This document shows, piece by piece, positions 32,992-42,601 of a stretch of DNA of 64,000 nucleotides. The notes under the pieces are model-generated. The model saw nothing but the letters and a program-made list of their open reading frames with translations. It had not been told where the DNA came from and made no database searches. Position 1 is the stretch's first letter; each line of letters begins with the position of its first letter. Position numbers and translations under genes: made by a program. This DNA is from Candidatus Omnitrophota bacterium (GTDB lineage: Bacteria; Omnitrophota; Gorgyraeia; Velamenicoccales; Velamenicoccaceae): contig JAGVOQ010000009.1 of assembly GCA_020052645.1 (NCBI GenBank), positions 1-64,000 of the forward strand, given 5' to 3'.

Positions 32992-33792
32992 ATGAATTAT
33001 CTGGACGCGTTAGAGAATAAGACTATTTATATTGTTCGTGAGGCCTATAGCCGATTCAGGAATTGCGGCCTTTTATGGTCTATGGGCAAAGATTCAACAA
33101 CGCTTTTATGGATTACGCGCAAGGCCTTCTTCGGGAAGATTCCCTTTCCCGTCATTCATATCGATACAAGTTTTAAATTTCAGGAAATCTATTCTTTTCG
33201 GGATACCATTGTTAAAAAATGGGGCCTTAATCTTTTGGTGAGCCAAAACAAAGACGCTCTGAACAAAGGAATGAATCCTGGTTCCTCTAAGTTTGATTGT
33301 TGCCACGCGCTTAAAACTGAGGCTTTAAGAGAAACCATTAAAACGCACGGCTTTGAGGCGCTTTTATTGGCGATCCGTCGGGATGAGCATGGCATTCGGG
33401 CCAAAGAACGCTATTTTTCGCCGCGTGATTTTAATTTTAATTGGGATTATACAGATCAACCACCGGAACTCTGGGATTTTTATAAATCTCAGACGGGTTT
33501 AAAAGAGCATCTTCGTATTCATCCAATGCTTCACTGGACCGAGTTGGATATATGGAGATATGTCCAAAAAGAAAAAATCCCAGTGATCGACCTGTATTTG
33601 GCTAAAAATAATAAGAGGTATCGAAGCATCGGGTGCGCGACGTGCTGCGCGCCGGTGGAATCAAGGGCTGACAGCATAAAAAAAATTGTCCGTGAATTGG
33701 AAGAGACGAAGACATCTGAGCGTAGCGGCAGGGCTCAGGACAAAGAAGACGTCTATACGATGCAACGGTTGAGAAGTTTAGGTTATATGTGA
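32992..33792 (+). CDS. cysD: sulfate adenylyltransferase subunit 2 (CysD)
   Basis: A 266-aa PAPS-reductase-fold protein. The nucleotide-binding loop reads SMGKDSTTLLW; further marks are DTSFKFQEIYSFRD, AIRRDEHGIRAKERYFSPR and a Cys-rich GCATCCAPV near the end. With CysN it makes APS from ATP and sulfate. ATG 32992 (MNYLDALE) aligns with known CysD starts; the tracked GTG 32953 lies in repeat A. The C-terminus ends RLRSLGYM. Confidence 0.88.
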   Translation: MNYLDALENKTIYIVREAYSRFRNCGLLWSMGKDSTTLLWITRKAFFGKIPFPVIHIDTSFKFQEIYSFRDTIVKKWGLNLLVSQNKDALNKGMNPGSSKFDCCHALKTEALRETIKTHGFEALLLAIRRDEHGIRAKERYFSPRDFNFNWDYTDQPPELWDFYKSQTGLKEHLRIHPMLHWTELDIWRYVQKEKIPVIDLYLAKNNKRYRSIGCATCCAPVESRADSIKKIVRELEETKTSERSGRAQDKEDVYTMQRLRSLGYM

Positions 33793-35033
33793 TGAATGAA
33801 TTGATCAAATTGGTTATCTGCGGGCATGTGGATCACGGTAAGTCGACGTTGATCGGCCGATTATTGCTGGATACCAAGTCTTTGACGGATGAAAAAGTCC
33901 TGGAGCTTGAAAATATCTCCTCTCAAAATAAAAAAGAGGTGGACCTGGCGTTTTTGACGGATCAGTTTGAAGAAGAGCGCAAGGAAAACAAGACCATTGA
34001 TACAACAGAAATATATTTTAAGACCAAGAAGCGCAGGTATTGCCTTATCGATACGCCCGGGCATGTCGAGTTTATAAAAAATATGATGACCGGCGCGACT
34101 CACGCCGATGCCGGGATCCTTGTCATTGATGTTGAGGAAGGCATAAAAGAACAGACGATGAGGCACCTTGTTTTTTTAGGCTCGGTAGGTATTAAGAAAA
34201 TCATCGTCTGTGTCAATAAAATGGACCTAGTCGCTTTTGACTGCAAAAGATTCCGGGATATTGAAAAAAATATCCGTGAATTTCTGGCGCGCCTTAAGAT
34301 CAAACCTCTATATATTCTTCCTGTCTCGGCAAAAAAAGGCGCAAATATTTTAAAAAAAGAGAAAGTTTTAGCCTGGTTTCTAGGGCCATCTTTGATCAAG
34401 GCCTTGGATGCGCTAGCCCTTAAAATTCATGAAGGCCGCAGGCCTTTGAGGCTGCCGATCCAGGATGTTTATCGCGAGGAGGATGCGACAATTTTTGTCG
34501 GCCAAATTGAATCAGGGGGATTAAAGACCAATCAAAAAGTAGTTTTATTTCCCGGGCGTAAAGTTACACAAGTTTCTTCAATAAAAATTTTTGAAAAGAA
34601 AAGAAAAGCTGCTTTTGCGGGGGAGAATATTGGCTTTACTTTAAAAGATCCACGAGCGGTTGCAAGAGGGAGTGTCGTTTGTCAGAAGGAAAATGCCCCT
34701 GCTGAGTGTGATCATTTTACAGGCAGTGTTTTTTGGTTGTCTTTTGAGCCTCTTATCAAATCCAAGAAAATGATTTTACGAAGCGTCACACAGGAGGTTG
34801 GTTGTCAGTGTGTATGCATCGAGGCGCGGATAGATTCTTCTGTCTTTAAGATTTTAGAGCATGACGCCGAGTATTTAAAAGAGAATGAACTGGGCAAGGT
34901 ATCTTTTAAAACAGAGAGGCCTGTTGTCCTCGAACCTTTTGATTTTATCCGGCCTATGGGTAGATTCATCTTGGAGTGCCAGGGGGTTGTCTGCGGTGTT
35001 GGCATTATCGGGGGCCAATCTCTTTCGTTATGA
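33792..35033 (+). CDS. cysN: sulfate adenylyltransferase subunit 1 (CysN)
   Basis: A 413-aa EF-Tu-like GTPase. G1 GHVDHGKST, switch I in TIDTTEIYF, G3 DTPGHVEF, G4 NKMD and two beta domains match CysN, which drives APS formation. There is no CysC fusion, in line with its normal short length. ATG 33792 overlaps the cysD stop (TGATG). No cysH or cysC is visible downstream; phosphatase-family genes follow instead. Confidence 0.92.
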   Translation: MNELIKLVICGHVDHGKSTLIGRLLLDTKSLTDEKVLELENISSQNKKEVDLAFLTDQFEEERKENKTIDTTEIYFKTKKRRYCLIDTPGHVEFIKNMMTGATHADAGILVIDVEEGIKEQTMRHLVFLGSVGIKKIIVCVNKMDLVAFDCKRFRDIEKNIREFLARLKIKPLYILPVSAKKGANILKKEKVLAWFLGPSLIKALDALALKIHEGRRPLRLPIQDVYREEDATIFVGQIESGGLKTNQKVVLFPGRKVTQVSSIKIFEKKRKAAFAGENIGFTLKDPRAVARGSVVCQKENAPAECDHFTGSVFWLSFEPLIKSKKMILRSVTQEVGCQCVCIEARIDSSVFKILEHDAEYLKENELGKVSFKTERPVVLEPFDFIRPMGRFILECQGVVCGVGIIGGQSLSL

Positions 35034-36418
35034 CGAAAAAAATTTTACTTCTTTTTTGTTTTTTCTTATTCGTCCTTCTGATTCTTTTTATCTCAATTAT
35101 TAAAAAAGAAACCGTCCGGCCTAATGTCATTCTTATCATGGCTGATGCGCTCAGGCCTGATCACTTGAGTTGTTACGGGTATGCGCGTCTGACAAGCCCT
35201 TCTTTGGATTCTTTTGCTAAAATTTCAACGATATACCGTCATACTTTTTCTTCTGCCAGCTGGACGATCCCTTCTGGATATTCATTATTAACGTCTCTTC
35301 ATCCGGTTGAACACCGCATGAGATCTTGGGGTTCTGTTTTGGATACGCGAACCCCGAATATTATTTCTAGCTTACATAAGAAAGGTTATTCAATCGGTAT
35401 ATTTGGCGATCAGGAGTTATTTTTTAAGAATATTGAACAAAACTTTGGCGACGTGTTGAACGGTTTTCATGTTTCGTCCGATCCTTTTGATGCGACTAAG
35501 AATGCTTTAGAGTGGATCGATTCCAAAAAATCACCGTTTTTTTTATGGATTTATTATTTAGCACCGCATCGGCCGTATCGCCCTTTAGAGCCTTATAAGC
35601 ATATGTTTGCGGCGTCCTCGGATGTTCGCGTGCCGATTAAAAAAACCGAAAAGTCTTATGAAGGGGGCTGGGATTATCTGCCTGAAATGTTTACTGAAAA
35701 TAATATCGATGATCCGTCTTATTATGTGTCTCAGTATGACGGCGCTATCCGTACTGTTGACGAAGAGATCGGCAAACTTTTAAAGGCTTTAAAAGAAAAA
35801 AATCTTTTTGATAATAGCCTGATCATTTTTACTTCTGATCATGGCGAAAGCATGGGGGAACATCATCTCTATTTTAATCATCTCTACACGCTGTTTAACG
35901 AGATTGTGAAAGTCCCTCTGGTGATTAAAAACCCCGGCCAAAGAGAAGGTAGGGTTGTTCAAGAAAATACCGGCTTGGTGGATATCTTTCCTACGATCTG
36001 CGATGCCGTCGGTTTAAAGAAACACAAGGACTTTAAGGGCGTTGCGCTGGCAGGCTTAAAATCCGGCAATCGCCTGTTTTTGGCCTCAGCCGCGCCTTTG
36101 GGCAGAGAATGGATTACCGCGGTTATTGAAGGCGATTGGAAGTTGATAAAATATGCGCATTCTATGGATAGCGACACAGAGTATATTAAGATATTTTTTC
36201 CGCAATATCCCAAAAGCCTGTATCAGCTTTTTAATATTAAAGAGGATCCTTCGGAATTGGTGAATTTAATTAAAGAAAGGAACGATATTTTTTTACGTTT
36301 GAGGCAATATTTGGATAGGGCAGAGGCCTTTGACGCTGGGGCTGAAGTCGAAGTCGGCGCGTTTGCGCTTGATGAAGATTCCAAGAAAAGATTAAAAAGT
36401 TTAGGCTATGCGCAATGA
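35030..36418 (+). CDS. membrane-anchored sulfatase-family (AlkP superfamily) enzyme
   Basis: A 462-aa protein starting at ATG 35030, which overlaps the cysN stop by ATGA. One N-terminal span (ILLLFCFFLFVLLILFISI), then an extracytoplasmic AlkP-fold domain with metal motif ILIMADALRPDHLSCYGY and FTSDHGESMGEHH. The formylglycine Cys position is Thr (SWTIPSGYS), so it is likely not a classic sulfatase but a phosphodiesterase or transferase using Thr, as LtaS-like enzymes do. It ends RLKSLGYAQ. Confidence 0.82.
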   Translation: MTKKILLLFCFFLFVLLILFISIIKKETVRPNVILIMADALRPDHLSCYGYARLTSPSLDSFAKISTIYRHTFSSASWTIPSGYSLLTSLHPVEHRMRSWGSVLDTRTPNIISSLHKKGYSIGIFGDQELFFKNIEQNFGDVLNGFHVSSDPFDATKNALEWIDSKKSPFFLWIYYLAPHRPYRPLEPYKHMFAASSDVRVPIKKTEKSYEGGWDYLPEMFTENNIDDPSYYVSQYDGAIRTVDEEIGKLLKALKEKNLFDNSLIIFTSDHGESMGEHHLYFNHLYTLFNEIVKVPLVIKNPGQREGRVVQENTGLVDIFPTICDAVGLKKHKDFKGVALAGLKSGNRLFLASAAPLGREWITAVIEGDWKLIKYAHSMDSDTEYIKIFFPQYPKSLYQLFNIKEDPSELVNLIKERNDIFLRLRQYLDRAEAFDAGAEVEVGAFALDEDSKKRLKSLGYAQ

Positions 36419-36424
36419 GTGTTT

Positions 36425-38488
36425 TTAAAGGAGCGCTTCCCCGTCAAGATCCATTTGTTTTATTTCTTCGCTAGAAAAACCCGCAAGGCTTAAGATTGTC
36501 GGCGCCACGTCGTAGATCGAGACAAGATTTTTTCCGATCGGTTTGTTGATGAAGAAAATTCCTGGGACGAGTGATGGATCAAACATGTGGTCTCCGGACC
36601 ATTTCTTTAGATTGTCTTCTAGTAGTGATTCCGGGACGGCTCCTATGCCTGTTTGCCAGGAAGCCCTGGTGCCGATGGCAAACCCAAGAATAATGTCAGG
36701 GGCGTCTTTTACAAAGGGCCCTTTGTAAATATCTTCTTTTTTGTATGCGCGGTGGATGATGGGTTGTTTGGTTTTTTCATCTATCCAATTTTCTAGTTTT
36801 TCAGACAATTCTTTTTTAAGCAATTCTGTTTCTGCGCCCGGTGAAACAATGCCTTGGCTCTCTCGGTCTTTTTGATTAATATAAATCCCGCCAAATCCTA
36901 AGGCGTAAGCTTTTGTTTGAGACCAGTCGATATTTTTCAACAGGCCTTCACGATCCGGTTTTAAAGGATCTTTAAGTTTCAAATACCCGTTTTCTTTAAG
37001 CCAGGTATTGACGTTGGCGCATCTTTTAAATGTGTTAAATCCATGATCTGATAAAACGATCAATATCGTGTCTTTATCTATTTTATTTAAGATTTCTCCT
37101 AAGAGTGCGTCGAATTTTTTATACCACATATCGATCGTATCTTTGTATTGCTTGGATGTTTCCTGATCGTGCATGGGGTGCGCGGGATCAATGGCGCGCC
37201 AGAACATGTGTTGGATGATGTCTGATGCGTCGAAATAGGAGAAGAGGACGCCTTCATGGAATCGCCCCAATTCATAATCCAACAAATCTTTTTTTTCTTT
37301 GAAAATTTCATCAGCTTCCTGGAGCAATTGTTTTTCGTCCATGCGGAGTTCATTGACTGACCAGGTGTCGATGGGCATGCCTTGTGTGTGAAAGAGGCCA
37401 AGGTGTTCGGCGATTTCTTTACTGTATCCTTTTGGGTGAGAAATAGCCTGGTAAGGGGCCCTAGGGTCGAATTGGATAGGGCTGATATAAAGTTTAAATT
37501 CAGGTTCGATTGAAACCAGAAAGAATTTGAAGATGCCGCGGATATTTTTTAAAAAACCGATGTTGAAAGCGACGTCTTGCCATGCGCTCCATTGTCCTTC
37601 ATGAAGGTTGATGTGGGAACCGGAGTGTTCAATGACGATGCTTTTTTTGTCTGGCGCGATAATCGTTTTAAAAGGAACGCGCACCTGTTTTGTCATGCCG
37701 TCATTCATCTTCTGGCGTGGACCTATCAGGCTAAGAATAAATTCAGGTTCTTTTTTGACATGAAATACATTTCCACCTATATCTTTTTTTGAATCGAGTG
37801 TTTCGCTGGTATAGAAAGTAAAAGTTCCTTCAGTCCCCAAAATGTCTGGAACGCCCATTCCTGAGAGCATGCGGCCTTTGATGGCGTCAGGCGGAAATGC
37901 TACAGGACAATCCAAAATGACAGAAGGAATTCCTGCTTGTGTTAAAGTTTTCCAGAATGGCCGTCCTTTAAGTGTTTTTTGGGCATAAGCGCCGTTGATC
38001 TTGGTTGTCGCAAGATCTATTTTGTAGTCTTTGGGATTTCTGACGATGAAATCGAAGATACCGTTTTTTCCGGGATTCTGTCCTGTTGAAAAACCAGCCC
38101 AGGCCACAGGCGATTGAGCAGGATTTGTTGTTATTAGGCGTCGATAAGCGCCTTGTTGTTTGAGGCGGGCAAAATTTGGGAGTTGCCCTTTTTCTAGCAG
38201 AGATTCAATTTTCGAGGCATCCAGGCCGTCAAAACCTAAGATCACGATTTTTGTATTAATGCGCGGAGATGTTTTTTTTATCATATAATAGACAGTGACA
38301 GAAAGTAAAAGGACAATGAGCGTTAGGATAAGGAGCAGTACTATTCTCCTCTTTTTTTTAAAAAAATTAAATATTTTTTTTAAAAATATCAACCCAAGGC
38401 TGAAGAAGCCCACCAATAAAGAAAGAAGCCAGCCGCCAGCATTGAAAATAGTGAATCCGCTTCCAGGGTCGATATAGCCTAAAAACAT
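36425..38488 (-). CDS. membrane AlkP-superfamily phosphodiesterase/nucleotide pyrophosphatase
   Basis: A 687-aa protein on the opposite strand to its neighbours. Two N-terminal spans (about residues 16-38 and 50-69) precede a type I phosphodiesterase domain with VILGFDGLDASKIE, probable nucleophile Ser in QSPVAWAGFSTG, and VLSDHGFNTF and SGDHMFDPSLVPG metal-site motifs. It would act outside the cytoplasmic membrane on a phosphodiester or similar ester. Its last codons face the end of the 35030 gene tail to tail with a 6-base gap. Confidence 0.85.
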   Translation of the reverse strand: MFLGYIDPGSGFTIFNAGGWLLSLLVGFFSLGLIFLKKIFNFFKKKRRIVLLLILTLIVLLLSVTVYYMIKKTSPRINTKIVILGFDGLDASKIESLLEKGQLPNFARLKQQGAYRRLITTNPAQSPVAWAGFSTGQNPGKNGIFDFIVRNPKDYKIDLATTKINGAYAQKTLKGRPFWKTLTQAGIPSVILDCPVAFPPDAIKGRMLSGMGVPDILGTEGTFTFYTSETLDSKKDIGGNVFHVKKEPEFILSLIGPRQKMNDGMTKQVRVPFKTIIAPDKKSIVIEHSGSHINLHEGQWSAWQDVAFNIGFLKNIRGIFKFFLVSIEPEFKLYISPIQFDPRAPYQAISHPKGYSKEIAEHLGLFHTQGMPIDTWSVNELRMDEKQLLQEADEIFKEKKDLLDYELGRFHEGVLFSYFDASDIIQHMFWRAIDPAHPMHDQETSKQYKDTIDMWYKKFDALLGEILNKIDKDTILIVLSDHGFNTFKRCANVNTWLKENGYLKLKDPLKPDREGLLKNIDWSQTKAYALGFGGIYINQKDRESQGIVSPGAETELLKKELSEKLENWIDEKTKQPIIHRAYKKEDIYKGPFVKDAPDIILGFAIGTRASWQTGIGAVPESLLEDNLKKWSGDHMFDPSLVPGIFFINKPIGKNLVSIYDVAPTILSLAGFSSEEIKQMDLDGEALL

Positions 38489-38516
38489 CGTTTCTTCGTT
38501 ATTTTTTGAATGCGTT

Positions 38517-38553
38517 CACCCCGTTAGAGAACTTTGTTCTTTAACGGGGTTCA
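38517..38553. repeat. ACCCCGTTA hairpin
   Basis: ACCCCGTTA and TTAACGGGGT pair around a loop that contains AGAACTTTGTTCT, itself a small palindrome. It lies in the intergenic region between divergent genes. Confidence 0.6.
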
Positions 38554-38677
38554 TAGAGAATAAGTTATAGCCATTATAGATATTAAAACGTTTTTAGTCA
38601 AAAGATTGCTCTAATATGGTTCTAAGATTGGGTAGGTTGTTGTTAAAATAATGATAATATTTTTTAGCTAGTTGCAT

Positions 38678-38683
38678 TATAAT
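38678..38683 (+). promoter_or_regulatory. TATAAT -10 box before PPC-domain gene
   Basis: A perfect TATAAT lies 11 bases before ATG 38695, with a weak -35. No ribosome site is visible, so the transcript may be leaderless. Confidence 0.4.
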
Positions 38684-38694
38684 GATAGGCAACT

Positions 38695-39138
38695 ATGGAT
38701 TATACTCAAGGACGGATTGGTCGGATTTTTTTATTGAAGTTTAAGGATGATGATATTGTCGTAAAAACTTTGGAGATGTTTGCGTCCAAAGAACGGTTAC
38801 GTTCGGGCATGTTCGTATTTTTGGGAGCGCTTAAAAAAGGACATTTGGTGGCAGGGCCTAAAAAACCTGTGGTGCCCCCTGAGCCTTATTGGTTGAAGTT
38901 TAAAGATGCCTGGGAGGTTTTTGGAGTTGGGAGTATTTTTTCAAATAAAAAAGGCAAGCCCCAAATCCATGTGCATACCAGCATGGGGAAGAAAACAAAA
39001 GTCCTTACCGGGTGTTTAAGAAAAGATTCCAAGGTGTTTTTGGTGATTGAAGCGGTTGTATTTGAGTTAAAAGGAGTAAAGGCTTTAAAAGACATAGATC
39101 CTTCTACGGGATTGAATCTTCTGAGGATTTTTCACTGA
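38695..39138 (+). CDS. PPC (DUF296) domain DNA-binding protein
   Basis: A 147-aa single-domain PPC/DUF296 protein. Motifs: FLLKFKDDDIVVKTLEMFA, the GSIFSNKKGKPQIHVH metal-binding His pair, and KVLTGCLRK...FLVIEAVV. Bacterial relatives trimerise and some bind DNA. It is separated from the minus-strand gene by a 206-base hairpin-bearing gap and is followed by a tandem repeat. Confidence 0.88.
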   Translation: MDYTQGRIGRIFLLKFKDDDIVVKTLEMFASKERLRSGMFVFLGALKKGHLVAGPKKPVVPPEPYWLKFKDAWEVFGVGSIFSNKKGKPQIHVHTSMGKKTKVLTGCLRKDSKVFLVIEAVVFELKGVKALKDIDPSTGLNLLRIFH

Positions 39139-39154
39139 AGGTTTTAGATAGAAC

Positions 39155-39262
39155 TCTAACCCAGAAAGGGTAGGCCTTCCTGATTCCGTATAAAGGAAGG
39201 GTCTAACCCAGGAAGGGTAGACCTTCCTGATTCCGTATAAAGGAAGGGTCCAACCCAGGAAG
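39155..39262 (+). repeat. tandem repeat, 47-base unit, two copies and a partial
   Basis: Units start with TCTAACCCA at 39155 and 39202 and TCCAACCCA at 39249. Each holds GGAAGGGTAGACCTTCC and CCTTCC...GGAAGG arms that can pair within or between units. Confidence 0.8.
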
Positions 39263-39323
39263 TTTGTTCTTTTGTTAAAGGCAAAATCAAGGTATGAATA
39301 TTTGATCCCTGGCTTAAGCGTTT

Positions 39324-39362
39324 GTAAATTTTCTCGCCAGCACGATTGGACAGAAAATTTAC
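39324..39362. repeat. perfect 11-base inverted repeat
   Basis: GTAAATTTTCT (39324-39334) is inverted at 39352-39362 with a 17-base loop. The rest of the 39263-39431 gap shows nothing recognised. The gap before the thioredoxin-fold gene carries CAAGGAGG as its ribosome site. Confidence 0.6.
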
Positions 39363-39431
39363 TTCACAAGCTGCGGGATTGATTTAGAAGGGTAGAAAAA
39401 TCTATAATAAGGCAAAATCAAGGAGGTTGGT

Positions 39432-39710
39432 ATGGCGCTAAAGTCTATTGAGGTGATGTGCGTGCCGTGTAAGAAATGTGAAGGTCTCGAGATGAAGATT
39501 CGTGAAATGGTGAAAAATATTGAAGCGACCTATAAAACGAAGATTCCCTGTGAATACAAGTTCACGCCGCATTTAAGGGATATCGGCAAATTTTCTTTAA
39601 ATGCCGCTCAGGCGCCGATCATTATTGTTAATGGTATTGTCGAATTTGCCGGCCGGGTGGATTTTATTCTTTTGAGAAGAAAATTAGACGCCTTGTATAA
39701 GATGGGTTGA
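39432..39710 (+). CDS. thioredoxin-fold (MTH895-like) protein
   Basis: A 92-aa protein with a CxxC site in VPCKKCEGLEMKI and the cis-Pro region QAPIIIVNGIVEFAGRV, as in small thioredoxin-like proteins of the MTH895/Tlp type. It could hold a metal or act in thiol exchange; the partner is unknown. ATG 39432 has AAGGAGG 5 bases upstream. No signal peptide is present, so it is cytoplasmic. Confidence 0.75.
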   Translation: MALKSIEVMCVPCKKCEGLEMKIREMVKNIEATYKTKIPCEYKFTPHLRDIGKFSLNAAQAPIIIVNGIVEFAGRVDFILLRRKLDALYKMG

Positions 39711-39747
39711 AGGAGTTTTTTTAAAAAAGATATAAAAAGGGGTAGCT

Positions 39748-40380
39748 ATGAAAAAGCATTTTTTTTGTTTTTTGTTGTTGGGCGTCTTGGTACCGTTTGT
39801 ATCGGGGTGTGCGACAATTGATAAGGCCAAGCGGGTAGATCTTTTGGAGAAAAGAGTTACTGAGCTGCAGGATGAAATACAGAGGCTACAGCAGGAAAAA
39901 GACAGCGAACTGGAAAGAGCGAAAAAGGATTTAACGGCAACCCTGTCTAAAGAATTAGGGGCGTATCAGGCTAAACTTGAGATGACCGAACGGGGCCTGG
40001 TGATTACTTTCTTGGCTGAGATCTTTTTCGATTCCGGAAAAGCAGACATGCGTTCTGAAGGCAAGCCGATTTTGGAAAAGGTCGCAAAAGTTTTAAATAA
40101 AGACGTGGCTGGCTCAGACGTTGCGATTGAAGGGCACACGGATTCTGACCCGATCAAGCGTTCGGGGTGGAAATCCAATTGGGAATTATCTTCATCCCGG
40201 GCATTGGCTGTTTTGCATTATTTTGTTGATGAGGGTCATATTAAGCCACCCAGGCTTTCTGCAGATGCCTACGGAGAATTCAGACCTGTGGCTTCTAATG
40301 ATACGCGCGAAGGTAAGCAGAAAAATCGAAGGGTTGAAATCGTTATTTTGCCTTCCAACGTCAAGAAAATCAAAGACTAG
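39748..40380 (+). CDS. OmpA-family lipoprotein
   Basis: A 210-aa lipoprotein. The signal peptide ends SGCAT (lipobox), followed by a coiled coil (LLEKRVTELQDEIQRLQQEKDSEL) and an OmpA-C domain with FFDSGKADMRSEG, EGHTDSDP, and NRRVEIVI that binds peptidoglycan. It probably anchors the outer envelope to the wall. ATG follows AAAAGGGGTAGC. It shows an outer membrane is likely. Confidence 0.92.
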   Translation: MKKHFFCFLLLGVLVPFVSGCATIDKAKRVDLLEKRVTELQDEIQRLQQEKDSELERAKKDLTATLSKELGAYQAKLEMTERGLVITFLAEIFFDSGKADMRSEGKPILEKVAKVLNKDVAGSDVAIEGHTDSDPIKRSGWKSNWELSSSRALAVLHYFVDEGHIKPPRLSADAYGEFRPVASNDTREGKQKNRRVEIVILPSNVKKIKD

Positions 40381-40403
40381 GAACACACACAAAGGCATGG
40401 ACT

Positions 40404-41537
40404 TTGTCTTTTTTAAAGAGCATTCTTTTTAAAAAATGTTTTTTTATTTTTTTCCTAGGCATCGTCGTCGTTGCTGAAGCTGAATTCCTTTCTAGGGGAT
40501 TCTATCCGGTGGTGCAAATCGAAAAAATCAGCGCTGTCGGTGATCCTATTGCGGCGAATGGGCGTTTTAAATTATCAAAAGATCCGGTTCTTTTGTATGA
40601 ATGGAAAGAGTGGCCTCAAAGATTTTTACCGAAAAAAGCTAAAAACATATTCAGGATCATTGTCTTAGGGGATTCGGTTACTCTGCATCCCGATGGGATC
40701 TTGGATGATTATTTTCCCAAGAAGTGCGAAGAATTCCTCAATCAAGGCCTCCCGAAAGCCCGTTTCGAAGTGATTAATTTTGGAATTCCCGGATACAATA
40801 CGCATCAGGAAGTCAGGCTCCTTGAGACGCAGTTGTTGTCTTATGCGCCGGATTTGGTGATCCTCGGTTATTGTTCAAGAAATGATCGTACGGTTAAGCG
40901 CAGGGTTGTCAGATATAAAGAAGGAGTTTTTTCAAGCGATGTGGCTGAAAGCTATCCTTATGTCGATAGTGGAGGGTCTTCGTTAATCAAAGGCTTGATG
41001 AGGCATTCTTATTTTTATCGTATGCTTAATGCCGCGATTGTTACGTACTTTGATGAGTCGTATTGGCAGAAGTTTAAGAATAATGCTCTCGATTTTAAAA
41101 TGCCCAAAGGCTTTATTGACTTAAGGAGCAGAATTTTTTCTTTTTATCAATTTTGGGACAAGGGCTGGACTGAAAGATTTTTTAAAACAATGGCTCAGGA
41201 TTTTAAAGCTCAAGTGAAGTATTTTGATTATTCTTTTGAGACCCAAGGCGCCGTGAAAAAGCTCAAAAATCTATCAGAGAAAGAAGGATTTGATCTTTTG
41301 GTGGTGGTGTTCCCGAATTTAGCCACTGGGCCTCAGGTTGAGAGCGATTGGATCATGGAATTATGCCGTGCTCAAAATATTAAGGCTTTGGATTTAAGGC
41401 CGGTTTTTGAAGTGTCGGGGTTTGAGAATGTTCGGCTGTCATCCCGTGATTTGGTGCACCTGAATTCTTTGGGGCATGTTTTGACCGCGCGAAAAATAGC
41501 TAAATATTTGTCAAAAGAATTTGATCTCACTCAATGA
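40404..41537 (+). CDS. membrane-anchored SGNH hydrolase-like protein 1
   Basis: A 377-aa protein starting at TTG 40404, with AAAGG 8 bases upstream. One N-terminal span (CFFIFFLGIVVV) precedes an SGNH domain: block I IVLGDSVTL (Ser), Gly in NFGIPGYNT, SRND (Asn), and C-terminal SRDLVHLNSLGH with the Asp-x-x-His pair. Family members deacylate or acylate envelope glycans. It overlaps the next gene by ATGA, and the two are likely a pair. Confidence 0.8.
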   Translation: MSFLKSILFKKCFFIFFLGIVVVAEAEFLSRGFYPVVQIEKISAVGDPIAANGRFKLSKDPVLLYEWKEWPQRFLPKKAKNIFRIIVLGDSVTLHPDGILDDYFPKKCEEFLNQGLPKARFEVINFGIPGYNTHQEVRLLETQLLSYAPDLVILGYCSRNDRTVKRRVVRYKEGVFSSDVAESYPYVDSGGSSLIKGLMRHSYFYRMLNAAIVTYFDESYWQKFKNNALDFKMPKGFIDLRSRIFSFYQFWDKGWTERFFKTMAQDFKAQVKYFDYSFETQGAVKKLKNLSEKEGFDLLVVVFPNLATGPQVESDWIMELCRAQNIKALDLRPVFEVSGFENVRLSSRDLVHLNSLGHVLTARKIAKYLSKEFDLTQ

Positions 41538-42550
41538 AAAAATTATTTAAAGGCCTCGCTTTTCTTTTTATATCTCTCCTGTTAGCGCTCTTTTTTTTAG
41601 AGTTTACCGCGCGCTTTATCGTCAAGCAGCCTTATTACGCGTTTCCAGACGGTTATTTTGTTCCTAATGAATTTTATGGATACGCCCTGGCTAAGGATTT
41701 TAAAGGCCGGTATGCGCAGCCTGAGTTTAACATTTCTATTGATACGAACAGCGACGGCTTAAGAGACATAGAGCATGATTCAATTGTCCGGGCATTTAAA
41801 ATATTGGCGCTAGGGGATTCTTTTTCTTTCGGAGTTGGGGTTGAACTTGAAAGTACATATTTGAGCCGGCTTGAACAGGCGTTGAATCAGGATTGCGGGC
41901 AGGAGAAATTTTCGGTTATTAAGGCCGGTGTCGTCGGTTACTCGACCTTTAACGAAAAGATCTATTTAATCAAAAAAGGGTTGAGCTATCAGCCTGATCT
42001 GGTTTTGATTCAATTTTGGTGGGATGATCTTGGAGTGGATCGTATCACGTATTTATCTCACATGGGTTTTTTGACTCAAGGCCCGATAAAAAATCCTCAA
42101 GATTTTAGACTTTTTTTAAATAGGCATGTGCGGTCCTACGCGTTGCTTCGAAGAGTTTTTAGCGCGATCTCTGAAAAGTCTTTGTTCCCTTTGAGGCTCG
42201 CAAATGATGATGAGGATCGCCTCGTCCTCGAGGCCAAGGCGGCTGTAACCTTAAAGGAGTTTAAAGAGATAGAGGCGCTGTGCGCGCTTAACCATGCAAA
42301 GTGTTTATTTGTCCTCATTCCTCCTAAGGAATTTGTTTTTAAAAAAAATTCTTCCTGGGATTATTTTTGTACCGTGTTAAGTAATAATAAGGTGCCCTAT
42401 GTTGATCTTTTGCCTGTTTTAAAAAATGCACAAGCAACAGAAAGGCCTGTTTTTTTTAATATTGATCTTCACTTAAATCAGAATGGGCACAAGGTTGTGG
42501 CACAAGAATTGAGTCGTTTTCTTTGCGGCGCGCATTTTCTTAAGAAATGA
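41534..42550 (+). CDS. membrane-anchored SGNH hydrolase-like protein 2
   Basis: A 338-aa protein with an N-terminal span (AFLFISLLLALFFLEF) and an SGNH fold: block I ALGDSFSFGVGV, Gly in AGVVGYST, FWWDD in the Asn-block position, and FFNIDLHLNQNGH with the Asp/His pair. The third-block Asn is not evident (WWDD), so activity is uncertain. It is similar in plan but clearly different in sequence from the upstream protein. Confidence 0.78.
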   Translation: MKKLFKGLAFLFISLLLALFFLEFTARFIVKQPYYAFPDGYFVPNEFYGYALAKDFKGRYAQPEFNISIDTNSDGLRDIEHDSIVRAFKILALGDSFSFGVGVELESTYLSRLEQALNQDCGQEKFSVIKAGVVGYSTFNEKIYLIKKGLSYQPDLVLIQFWWDDLGVDRITYLSHMGFLTQGPIKNPQDFRLFLNRHVRSYALLRRVFSAISEKSLFPLRLANDDEDRLVLEAKAAVTLKEFKEIEALCALNHAKCLFVLIPPKEFVFKKNSSWDYFCTVLSNNKVPYVDLLPVLKNAQATERPVFFNIDLHLNQNGHKVVAQELSRFLCGAHFLKK

Positions 42551-42601
42551 TGCGGCAGGGGAAGGTTGTAATTTTTAGAAGACAGAGGCTAAAATAAAAA
42601 A

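Noticed and set aside
39155-39262. Possible CRISPR array
   Set aside because: Units are directly tandem with no variable spacers and there are no cas genes.
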